Shown one piece after another: positions 47,885 through 57,593 of a stretch of DNA of 64,000 bases. The translations under genes were made by a program, and so were the position numbers. The notes beneath the pieces were generated by a model. That model had not been told where the DNA came from. It was given only the letters and a program-made list of their open reading frames with translations, and ran no database searches. The DNA is from Metaphire vulgaris. Its lineage: Eukaryota > Annelida > Clitellata > Crassiclitellata > Megascolecidae. The stretch is from assembly GCA_018105865.1 (NCBI GenBank), contig CM030843.1:366001-430000 (forward strand). The letters are read 5' to 3'. Positions within the stretch are counted from its first letter, which is position 1. Each line of letters begins with the position of its first letter.

Positions 47885-48060
47885 CGCCACGTGATAATAT
47901 AATTCAGCATCGGCATAATAATAATAATAATATAATAATAATAATAATGTGATTTTAAGTGGTTTAGGAGGCTAAGTAAGCCTGTGAGTCTCACGAGTCT
48001 CTTTTGTTGCATTCTGTCTATATATAGCTCTTCTCTATTTAAATGATAGATCCTCATTAC

Positions 48061-48236
48061 CAGTGGCGGCTCCACCGGGGGGCCAGAGGGCCCGTGCCCC
48101 CCTATTGAGTGCCTGCCCTCCCCAGTTGGGACCCTATACTTAATGCTGCATACATTAAACAACAAATGGTTGGCCTCCCATGATTAGAAGTTGCCACTCC
48201 AGTGGCCCCCACTTGCCAAATCCTAGAGCCCCACTG
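48061..48236 (+). mobile_element. hAT-like MITE family 1, copy D
   Basis: 176 bp, starts CAGTGGCGGCTCCACC, ends AGAGCCCCACTG, flanked by the exact 8-bp duplication CTCATTAC on both sides. Confidence 0.9.
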
Positions 48237-49003
48237 CTCATTACATAGGCCTGCCACACTGATTAGGCCTATGTATAGGTCTATAGGCCTCAAGAAGCAA
48301 TGACATTATTAGCCACAGAGATAGTTCATTTAAATTCACCAACCCAGAAAACTTACTTTTATCCAAAATATTGTCCAACCAGATTACTTTCGCCTTATAT
48401 TCAACGTCAATATGCACAGTAAGAAAATTACAGGCGAAAGAACCAATGGCGCCGATGTATTCCAAGCTGTTTATAGAAGTATATTTTGTTATGAAATTTG
48501 CATTCATGTTTCAATTGGAAGGAACTAAAGGCGCACAATTTATCTGCGGATGTAATTTCCTATAGGAGAGATATGTCTTTAGAATAGAAAAAACATTTCC
48601 ACAACTGAAACGGTTTTTCCCGCGAGAAAATTGATAACTTCTCAGTCGAGGTGCATGATGGTGCACCTGAGTGGGGGATTGGCGCATTGAAGGGTCATTG
48701 AGTATGGGGTGGCTTGCAGTAAAGTTGAAAGGGTTACTGGTGCATGGTGATTAACTGCAGTTGTTACAGGCATGCACGTCGGAACGAATTTATAGCATGG
48801 GGTGCAGATTTTCAGGGGTGCAGCTAAAAAATTATCAAAACCAAACCTGACAATCAAGAAAAGGTCAGCACTCTTCCTTTATCGTCTCTTGAAACTTCTG
48901 ACAAGCAAAAAAGGGTCATCTTATGGAACTCTTATTGTAAAGTGCTCTCGTCCACTGCCTCAGCTTTAAGATAGCGCTATATAAGTTGTCTAAGTTGTCG
49001 CTC

Positions 49004-49101
<98 letters not shown>

Positions 49102-49307
49102 GAAGAAGAATAAACAAAAAGACAGCATCTTATTCCAGGGTGTGCGGCTGCACCCCCACTCCCTACAGGCCTGACAGTATAGGAACAGAACAGGACACAT
49201 GCTGTCAAGTACAAGAAATATTATTACAAGTAAAGAATAGGTAACTATGATGGAATGTTACCTTTGTCGCTTTTAGAAAAAAATATGTATTTGACGACGT
49301 TAATTAG

Positions 49308-50604
49308 TTATTTTCTTATGAGATTTTCTATGGAAAACGGATTTGCTTTTGCCTTTAGATTCGCCGTTAACCTGATTCGCTTCTGGCCAAGAATTGTCCG
49401 AGAGTCATCGTCGCTACACTCAGTGTCATTCAGTCCAAGCATCTCGCGACCTTGACCTTGCTGCAACGGGGTCACGCGATCGACGCTGACCTTTCGACAA
49501 CCATCTGGAGACCATCGGTTGCCGATCAACGAAGACCACACTGAGAACTCTGCGACAGGAGTTCGTTTCGAATAAGTGTCGTCTGCCGCTGCAAATGGCC
49601 GACGGTTGGCGCTATATAAAGCCCCGAACGAAGGACGGCCGGTGGTCGTCAGGTGGTCGTCGGGGATTCGAATGTTCGTCTGCGTGATTGCGTTGCAGAC
49701 GGTCATGCACTTGGCGCCGATTATTGTGGAGCAGCGTGAAGACAGACCGCAGAACGGGGGGTCGGCATAGTTGGTCCGGTTCAGCCACGACTGATCCAAT
49801 GCGAAGGAGCTGAAACACGGCTGAAACTGACTGAAGATGCACGAGGTGGTGCTGTAGGGGTCGCCGCTGCAGGGGACGCGACTGAGGAAGGCGAGAGAAT
49901 CCCGGATGTCACGAGGATCGACGACTCCTCCCTCCTCCTCTCGAATCCGTCGCTTGTATCGTTTCCGTCGCCGGAGGAAGCTGCCGTGGTCGAACATGTC
50001 GTCGGCGGCCGGGTCGAGGGTCCAGTAGTTTCCCTTGCCGGGGTTGCCCGGGTCCCTCGGGACCTTCACGAAGCAGTCGTTGAGGCTGAGATTGTGACGG
50101 ATGCTGTTCTGCCAGACCGGAAACCGTTGGCGATAATAGGGGAACTTGTTGGCGATGAATTCGCAGATGCCGGACAGCGACAGTCTTCTGTCCGGCGACT
50201 GAAGGATGGCCATCGTTATCAGGGCGATGTAGGAATACGGCGGCTTCACCACGTGACTGCTGAAAAGCCTTTCCGCCGGTCGCTGGTCGTCGACCTCCGT
50301 CGCTAAAGCTATGGGTTCGTCATCAACTTCTCCCGACTTCTCCTCCTCTTCCAGTTTTTTCTCCTGGATTTCTTCCGCCTTCCTGTTCCTCGTGCAGTGG
50401 AGAGAGAGACAGCCTTGTGATGTCAACCTCGCTTTGCGATTCGTTTATGTAGCGCTCTCGAAGTATTCGACTGGATGAAGATGATGAAGACGACGACGAC
50501 GATTCGCTGGTAACGTCTACGTCACTGCAGGTGAATGGAAAGGTGAGTCCATTGGGACAATCGACCACCGCCGACTCACCTGTCTTCCCATTTGGCGATT
50601 CCAT
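49308..50604 (-). CDS. FoxD: Forkhead box D transcription factor (FoxD), single exon, frame broken near the N-terminus
   Basis: Nuclear DNA-binding repressor of the FoxD class. The forkhead domain (49,953-50,246) reads [39 protein letters not shown], recognition helix [15 protein letters not shown] and [19 protein letters not shown] followed by [18 protein letters not shown] and [14 protein letters not shown] point to FoxD. The protein ends [15 protein letters not shown], with the eh1-like Groucho motif FSIENLI typical of FoxD3-like proteins. The forkhead frame is open from about 50,440 to 49,308 but has no ATG before the domain. The only good ATG (50,604) is in another frame that overlaps to 50,323, and the two frames meet at a CT repeat (50,401-50,410). 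Assembly error, allele or splicing could explain this. Confidence 0.9.
49317..49337 (-). other. FoxD: eh1-like Groucho-binding motif FSIENLI
   Basis: Codons for FSIENLI, four residues from... the stop (followed by RK). FoxD proteins carry FSIENII; this supports FoxD and repressor function. Confidence 0.8.
49953..50246 (-). other. FoxD: Forkhead DNA-binding domain
   Basis: About 98 residues from [10 protein letters not shown] to RRRKRYKR, complete with recognition helix and both wings. Confidence 0.97.
50412..50604 (-). CDS. FoxD: Probable FoxD N-terminal coding segment in a different frame
   Basis: Open frame from ATG at 50,604 beginning [11 protein letters not shown], with a Ser run of 11 (TCG/TCA/TCT codons) and the acidic stretch [10 protein letters not shown]. 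It continues past the CT tract in a frame that ends at 50,323 without homology. Adding one CT unit (or removing one base) would place this ATG in frame with the forkhead. A donor-like ACAG|GTGAGT lies just after the ATG, but no convincing acceptor keeps the frame. Confidence 0.5.
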
Positions 50605-50798
50605 CTTCAGTGCAAACTCCTTTCTCTTGAACCTTAAATCGCAAAAAACCCCTTCAGCTTCTACTAGCCTATACTATTCTACTATTCAACTATTCAACTA
50701 TTCGAAGACTGAATGCTCAAGCGAAGAGTTAAGCCAGCGATGGCAGAATTCGCGCATCGATAGATCAGAATGCGTTACGGAAAAAAAGAACCGGATGA

Positions 50799-50822
50799 TG
50801 ACGTCATATGTGAATGACGTCA
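50799..50822. promoter_or_regulatory. Paired CRE palindromes upstream of FoxD
   Basis: Two perfect TGACGTCA sites at 50,799-50,806 and 50,815-50,822, about 200 bp upstream of the FoxD ATG. CREB/ATF-type sites; function untested. Confidence 0.4.
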
Positions 50823-51169
50823 TCGAAGAACACCTGTAGACCCATTCGCAATAAAGTGCGTCGGACAAAGATTTCACTGACCTAGATTTTCGAAGTCTTT
50901 CGTTGTTTAAATCAGAAATATGGAATTTTGCATGTCACGTGATGCCTCTGATCTCTCCTGGAACACACCTGAAACTTTTGCGGTTTTAGAGGCGACGAAA
51001 TTTCAGAAACCCTGGAATTCAGTTCGACGATTCTTCCATCGGAGACGGGTTCAACTAATCATACAGCCATCCAAGATTTGCGATTTTTCTAGCAAAACGC
51101 CAGCAAATAAAATCCAGGTTAACACTGAAATAAGTTCCACTTGTTAAAAGCTTCGCCTATCGCTAGTCA

Positions 51170-51346
51170 AGCGCTTCGATTGGATAGAACGCCTGTCTGT
51201 CAACGCCCACTAAGCACCGCCCACCTGTGCTTCAGACGCTCAGCTGTGTTGAGCCTGCAATCTACGGAGCAAGTTATTTACTTCGGAGTATTTAAGTGCC
51301 TCTCTGCACGACACTCGGGAAGGAGTGAAAACATCAAAGAGAACCC
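51170..51346 (+). promoter_or_regulatory. Possible plus-strand core promoter and noncoding first exon for the plexin gene
   Basis: In order: CCAAT-type box on the opposite strand (GATTGG near 51,178), GC-box-like CCGCCCACC (about 51,218), TATA-like TATTTAAG at 51,289-51,296, and a donor-like CCC|GTAAGC at 51,346. The plexin exon at 56,531 starts with an acceptor and needs an upstream exon. The link is inference from position only. Confidence 0.3.
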
Positions 51347-52030
51347 GTAAGCGATTTAAACTAAATAGGGAAGAATTTTCCGTAATTATTTGAACCAGGA
51401 TCTTCCCAAAACACGACTTGACTCGAGAATTGAAACTAAATGACAGAATTTGTTCTCTGCGTCTTACGCGGTCTTAAGATGAAAGATGCGAGAATTGCTG
51501 TTCCATTTCGCTGGATGTGGTCAACAACACGAAGCTAATTGAATTCGCCGCTGGAATTTCAAAATGAAAAGGTGTTTGTTTATGGGTTTTGCTTGAATGC
51601 AAAGCGCGCGCCTTCTCTTTGACCGCCGCACCTTGGTTCAGTTGACTTTTCCGTGGGTTTATTTTCCTTACTCTTTGCGTCGTCTATTTATTTTATTTCT
51701 TCGGGCGACGAGAGCGGTTTCCACTGCAGCTGCATGTGCGTCGAGCGATGGACGCAAGCGTGCAGAGGAGTTTGTTTTCGTCTCTTCCTGTGTTTCGCCC
51801 TCTTCTTTAGTCTTCGAGCCCGTAGGCTAATCCTGCCCTCTGCACATGGCCTGTGGCCAAACGCGGGTTCAAGTATGCATGTCTTCCCAGCATTTGCCGA
51901 TTGCCAATGATAGGCCCACCACTTTTTAAATGAAAGAGTCTCGAAATAAACTTATTCAGCGAAACTGAAACAAATCATAAAAGCTTAAATTGCGTTCAAC
52001 GATGACATTAAAGTCGACGTGTGACAACTG

Positions 52031-52206
52031 CAGTGTTTAATCCAGCCGTTTCCGGAGGGGGGAAATTACCCTTTCCCCCGGAAATATCAAATTCCCTCCC
52101 CGGAAATTTTGGCATACTACATGGACTAACAGCAGCCCCTAGCAGAATTCCCCCGGCTTTGTCAGTTTCCCCCTCCCCGGAGTCCCGGAGTCTAGATTAA
52201 ACACTG
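52031..52206 (+). mobile_element. hAT-like MITE, related family (CAGTGTTTAATCCAG ends)
   Basis: 176 bp between CAGTGTTTAATCCAG and CTAGATTAAACACTG, flanked by exact GACAACTG duplications. A fragment of one end recurs at 32,714-32,775. Confidence 0.88.
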
Positions 52207-52405
52207 GACAACTGTAACAGATATTTTCGCGTCTAAGAGTTAATTTTTCAGAGATTTTATCTGTGGCGTTAATTTGTGAACGGCGCTATATAGGCCTGTG
52301 TAATGTAATGTCTTTTGCATGTTATACAGCTAGCTGCTAGCCTATAGGGGTCTACGATTAATTGAACAGCAGAGGCAGATTCATGGGTCATGGAGAGATC
52401 ATGAA

Positions 52406-52592
52406 CAGTGGCGGATCCAGGATTTGGCAAGTGGGGGGGGCGTTGGGGTGGCAACTTCAAATCAAGGGGGGCAACCATTTGTTGTTAGGTATGTAGTATT
52501 AAGTATATGGTCCCAACAGGGGCCACTGGGGGGCCAGGCACTCCATAGGGGGGCACGGGCCTCCCGGGTTCCCCCCAGTGGAACCGCCACTG
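52406..52592 (-). mobile_element. hAT-like MITE family 1, copy E (opposite orientation)
   Basis: 187 bp, starts CAGTGGCGGATCCAGG, ends GAACCGCCACTG, flanked by exact ATCATGAA duplications. The internal core is the reverse complement of copies C and D. Confidence 0.9.
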
Positions 52593-53553
52593 ATCATGAA
52601 TCGTAAGATAAGCATAAAATCCCGTTGAAAATTTCGGGTTTCGGGTATAGAGTCCCTCCTTAGAATTGGAATTCAAGGCAGTTACGATGGCATTGTTTGT
52701 AAACAAGCGTAATATTTGTAAAGATGGAAATTTCTATGAAACGTCCTCACATCCTCCTTCTCATCCTCCTCTTCCTCGTCCTCCTCTTCTTCTTCCTCCG
52801 CCTCCTCGAATTCTCAGAGTCATTTACTTCACTTTTAATAAGTGTGTTTTAAGTGATTTAGTAGGATATTTATTTCTGTCTGCAGCCGAGTCTTCCACAG
52901 TTACTGTCACCTCTGAGTCGACGTCTATTTCACGTAGGCCTATTCAGTGGCGGCCGGTGGGTCTAAGAAGAGGGGGTTGCAATGTTAGTGAGAAAAAATT
53001 AACCCTTATAATTAGACTGATGGAATACTTTGGTTCCATTTATGTGGTCCTATTACGTCGATAGTGATTGTTTTCTGCAGGATATTGCCTCAGCACGAAT
53101 ATAATTATTCCAAATTAAGATATCTGGTCCATTATAGGTCTGCAGCAGGTTTTATGGACATCAAAAACAAGTTTTATAAATAATTCGCTCCGTGAGAGAA
53201 GCCTATCGAAGGCCTGTTGAATAGAAGTTATATAGGCCCTAGATATGTAAAAATCTAATCAATTTGAAGAAATTCTCCGACAAATTCCTCATTTTTCTCT
53301 TGTTCCATCTTCATTGCTTTAATCTTTGCAAGAATAATCAATAATATTATTACCAATTTTGACCTACAGGGTTCGAAATAGAGCACACCCAGCCATTTCA
53401 TACTACATTACAATGATCGGGTCTAATTAAATTTATCTTTTCGGTTAACACCTTGAAGCTCCGGCCATAATTCGCTCTGATTGCAGGTTTTAAAAATTAA
53501 CTAAGAATTGATCTCGAAAGCTGATGGGAAGGAAACTTTATCCTTATAAATAA

Positions 53554-54070
53554 GGGGCCGTCCATAAAGCACGTCACGCTCGAGGTGACGGAGTCCTAGA
53601 AAGTGTGACAGTTTGTGACAGGGGAGGGGTAAGGATCAACGTGTGCCTTCACACTTTCAGTATCAATACAACCGTTAATAGGCCTTAATAGGCCTTAATA
53701 GGCCTTAATAGGCCTATATACCTGACAAGAGGTATAGGCCTAGTAAAAGACGTTTTTAGTTGCTCGTTAACACTTTTTGCCCAAGAAACATGAAATTTTT
53801 GGTCTCTGTTATATTCGTTATCATTGTCGGAAGTTGAATATTTGTTTTGCTGCAGAAATTTGGACGAGAATCTAGAATATATTAAATAGAAAATCCACAT
53901 GACAAAGTTTATGGACGACGATATATAATGAGGGGGGGGGTGGGGATTCCGAGATTGGCGACGTACTTTTACGGGGGTACTGGGGTCCGAGATTTGTGAC
54001 AGTTTGTGACAGAGGAGAGGAGTCAAATGTTGCCAAAATTAGCGTGACTTAGTCTACATTATGGACGGCG
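53554..54070. mobile_element. TIR element with GGGGCCGTCCATAAA end
   Basis: About 517 bp, ends GGGGCCGTCCATAAAG and CATTATGGACGGC. Interior has four AATAGGCCTT units (53,682-53,720) and paired GTGACAGTTTGTGACAG-type segments. Confidence 0.6.
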
Positions 54071-54514
54071 TCTAGTTAAAACCGTCTACATAGCCTATAC
54101 TGATTCATTGTAGTAAAAACCTACAGTGCCGTCAGTACGTCTTATTTAAAACGATAATTCTGAGAATGCCAAAGAAATGTCGAGATTTATAGAAGAACTC
54201 CAGTAACGTCTATGGTCTAACAGGCGCTATTTTCTATTTCGTCAACAAAGCATAGAGCCTTACATAGGCCTATAGGCCGCTACATGTATGCGTAAAGTGT
54301 TGTTGAGGGCCACCTATAGAATGAACGGAAACTACTGGTAATTATGTAGGAGCTTTGGTGTTTGAAGAGGTCGAAGAGAGCATTTTGATTTTGCATACAT
54401 TTTCTTTAGAAGAGATTGAGCCACCGCATGCGTATTATTTGACTGCGACTAAGATAATATATGCTTGATTTTAGTCATTTAATCACGTTTACTACTGCCA
54501 CTACTAGGGGCTTA

Positions 54515-54953
54515 GGGGCTGTCCGTTAATGAGGCCTACGTCAACAAAATAGGGGAAGGGGTTTGAAAATGTTTGACAGTAACGTTGTTGACAGACTGAC
54601 AGAGGAGGTGTCAAGAATAGTTGACGTCAACAATTTCATTTTATTCAAATAATAAAGAAAATGGAAAATTTCATGGAATACTATATTTATTACAGTGGGA
54701 AAATACCTGGCAAGCAAAAAAGGTCATCACCACCACCACATTTTAAATTACACTTGACGAACAAAACGGGAAAAAGTCATCACCGCAAAAATAATAACCC
54801 AAACATTTTAGGAGACCCGTTACTGATCTTAGGAGATGGTTCAAAAGTTTCTGACATAATTATAGGGGGGTCACTGAAAGATTGACAGCTGTTGACAAGA
54901 GGGGAGGGGTAAAAATGGCCCAAAATTGGTGACGTAATTAATGAATAGCCTCC
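54515..54953. mobile_element. TIR element with GGGGCTGTCC ends, copy 2
   Basis: About 440 bp; starts GGGGCTGTCCGTTAATGA and ends AATTAATGAATAGCCTCC. Colinear with the 1,723-2,122 copy over most of its length. Confidence 0.75.
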
Positions 54954-54986
54954 TACAAATACTCATTGGCGTAGCTACGGGGAGGG

Positions 54987-55240
54987 CAGAGGCGTAACTA
55001 GAGGGCAGCCCCCCGGGCGTCGAGGTGGAGGGGTGGGGGCGGGCATGACCAAAATCGCGGTTTTAGTTAGCGCAACAAAAAGAAGCAAATAGAAAATTGT
55101 AAGTCACTCGATTCGTAGAGAAAAAAATAATAAATAGGTGACGACCCTTTTGCCAAGAATTTTCGGAAGTTGAAGGGGGCGCCATCACTGCCCATCAGTA
55201 GCCTATGTTTCGCCCCGCGGATACCCTCACTACGCCTCTG
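54987..55240. mobile_element. Second copy of the CAGAG(C/G)CGTA element
   Basis: 254 bp from CAGAGGCGTAACTAGAGG to CTCACTACGCCTCTG; shares CCCCCGGGCGTCGA with the nested element. It interrupts a left end CATTGGCGTAGCTACGG at 54,964. Target duplication not clear. Confidence 0.65.
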
Positions 55241-55330
55241 GGGAGAGAGTATACCTATTGGGCGCCGGGCTCTTAGCATGATTTAAAGTGGCTTAGGAGG
55301 CATTATTGCCTGTGTGAAAGCCACTAGAGG

Positions 55331-55411
55331 CACTAACGGGACTTGAACCCGCTCCGTCAGCCTGTCAGAGCCTGACGCTCCAGCACGTAACCCACTCTGC
55401 CATCTTCCGGC
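55331..55411 (-). repeat. tRNA-derived SINE-like segment
   Basis: Minus strand reads GCCGGAAGATGGCAGAGTGG (A box TGGCAGAGTGGG) and CGGGTTCAAGTCCCG (B box). Acceptor ends do not pair, so this is a SINE head. Its downstream tail (GCCTCCTAAGCCACTTTAAA) recurs near 47,950. Confidence 0.6.
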
Positions 55412-55470
55412 CCCCAAACTCGTGGGATTTGCGCACAACGGGTGAGAAATTTGATAGGAGCTTCGCAGAC

Positions 55471-55518
<48 letters not shown>

Positions 55519-55636
55519 GTAAAATTTCGTAAATTTATATAGCGCTTTGGTAGGTAGTGTAGTGGTAGCTGCTTATTCTTATGCGATTGATCTTTCTTGA
55601 ATAGCTATGGGCAAGATGGCTTATGGGCAAGATGTA

Positions 55637-55800
<164 letters not shown>

Positions 55801-56540
55801 TTATATTATATGTATTATATATACCTTTTCCATTATTAGCTATTTTAAGAAAGGCTGAGCGCCTAAGAATAAGCAGCTACTGTTGTGCTGACTGAAGAGT
55901 GAAGACGCTATATAATTCCACGAGATTTTACTTAAATTATATTCTAAAATTTTGCTGCAAACAAGAAATAGAAACGCACCCATTTCTTAAGGCTGCTTCA
56001 ATGCCCCTTTATTATGCGTGACAGCATTGGATGGACGTTAGCAGTCTAGTCCATAGTTTGACTTTGAGAATTTGTTGTTGTTTTCAGCGAATCAAGAAAT
56101 AAATAAAAGTTGTTTGGATCGTTTGATCTTGATTTTGTTTGTTCGAATGCCGTGAAAATGCGCCGGACGAACGTTGCTTATTTTATGCCTTAGATTTTTA
56201 TTACCGGTAAAACTATAGACTGATTTGCCAAGTTAATTGCTTAACGCCAAGTTAGTTGCATGTTTCAAAATAGCAGCTGATAATAAATTCATCATCATCA
56301 TCGTCGTTGTCGCCGTCGTCGGCATCAGCATCTCCGTTCGTAGCATATACATCGGGCAACAACTTTTTTCCATTCATCTCTATTGGCTGCGATTTCTTCT
56401 ATCAATAGACAAGATAATAAATTAATCATATATATATTGATGATGATAATGATTAAACAAACTGCTTTTCACAGCACATGCAAAGAACTTATAGTGTGGA
56501 GATGTGTACCTATGTGTGCTTCTCTTGCAGATGATTGAAG

Positions 56541-57593
56541 ATGAAATTTTGCCATCGTTATACTTTTGGGAATTTGTTTATCACTGTTGTTATTGCTCAG
56601 CAGCTTTATGCTTCTCATGTAGATGAGTTTTCTTGTTTTGATGAGCTTCTGGACTCGAGTTCATTGCATACTGTGGCATTTGACGAAACTAGAAATGTTT
56701 ATTATGTTGGTGCAGTTGACAAAATATATCAGTTGTCACTTGATTTGAAAATTCTGAATTCTTGGCAAACAGGACCAGTGTGCGGTGCTGGTACAGCGGG
56801 GCCTTGTGAGAATTGCAGTGATGTATGTCCACAGAACGGAGAACCAGTGTCATGCATTAACGAGTTGCTGCTCGTTGATTCCGCTGCTCACTCGTTGATC
56901 GCCTGTTGCGTTGTTTGCAATGGATCCTGTCAATCATTCAGTCTGAACGACGTTTCTAAGATGTCTCATGTGGATATTCCTGTATTGCGAAGCAATGCTG
57001 CTCACTCTGCTGTTGGATTTATTGGCAAAGGACAGAACGAATCTTCTGTTCTGTATGTTGGGAATTCTCAGTCGCAAGATGGTGAATATTTATGCGACGT
57101 GCCACTGATTTCCGTGAGAAATCCTCAATCTCTGCAACTTCTTGCAAGCATAATAGACCCTAGACAAGACATCCAGAATATGTTTTCCATAGAGTTTGTC
57201 GCTGCTTTTCAACACTTGAAATATGTTTACTTTTTCATTCGACGCCGGTTGTCAGCAGATCCCGCAACGTTTTTGCTGAGGATCTGTAAGGATCAGCCGA
57301 AGAGGACGCTGGTTGAGTTGCCGCTGACGTGTAACCACCGTGGATCAAATTTTGCATATTTTCGAGGTGCCATTTTGGCTTCGTATTCTTCAGACGGTTC
57401 AACGGTGGATGCAATTTACGCCATCTTCACAAGGGATTCAAGTTCCAGTGGAACAGACAGTTCAGTGTTGTGCGTTTATCCAATTGGTGATGTTAATAGA
57501 GCCTTTCAGACTGCCATTCAGAACTGCTTCAGTGGGAACGGTGTCAGAGGACCGAGCTATGCAACGCGAGATACTCGCACGTGCATTCAGATG
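56541..57593 (+). CDS. Plexin coding exon 1: signal peptide and most of the Sema domain
   Basis: Exon begins after acceptor CTTCTCTTGCAG at 56,531; coding start ATG at 56,541 (A at -3), 351 codons, donor ATG|GTGAGT, phase 0. Out-of-frame ATG lies at 56,531. Contains the plexin-type VYYVGAVDKIYQLSLDLK and cysteine pairs CENCSDVC and CCVVCNGSC. Confidence 0.93.

Larger units (their letters stand above)
42862..49307. other. Spacer between Kv channel and FoxD
   Basis: No supported gene. Holds (TTA)n at 42,951-43,018, MITEs at 45,035-45,224 and 48,061-48,236, (TA)n tracts, (GA)n at 47,584-47,660, a copy of the 180-bp repeat at 47,701-47,884 and (TAA)n at 49,005-49,100. A 200-codon ATG frame around 46,170-46,773 is mostly low complexity and unlike any family I know. 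Confidence 0.55.

Noticed and set aside
50540..50580. Tiny intron after the FoxD ATG using ACAG|GTGAGT and CACCTGCAG
   Set aside because: Splicing these two sites puts a stop (TAG) two codons later, so it does not rescue the forkhead frame.
55331..55411. Functional tRNA gene
   Set aside because: A and B boxes are present but the acceptor ends do not pair and no clean anticodon loop forms; classed as SINE-derived.
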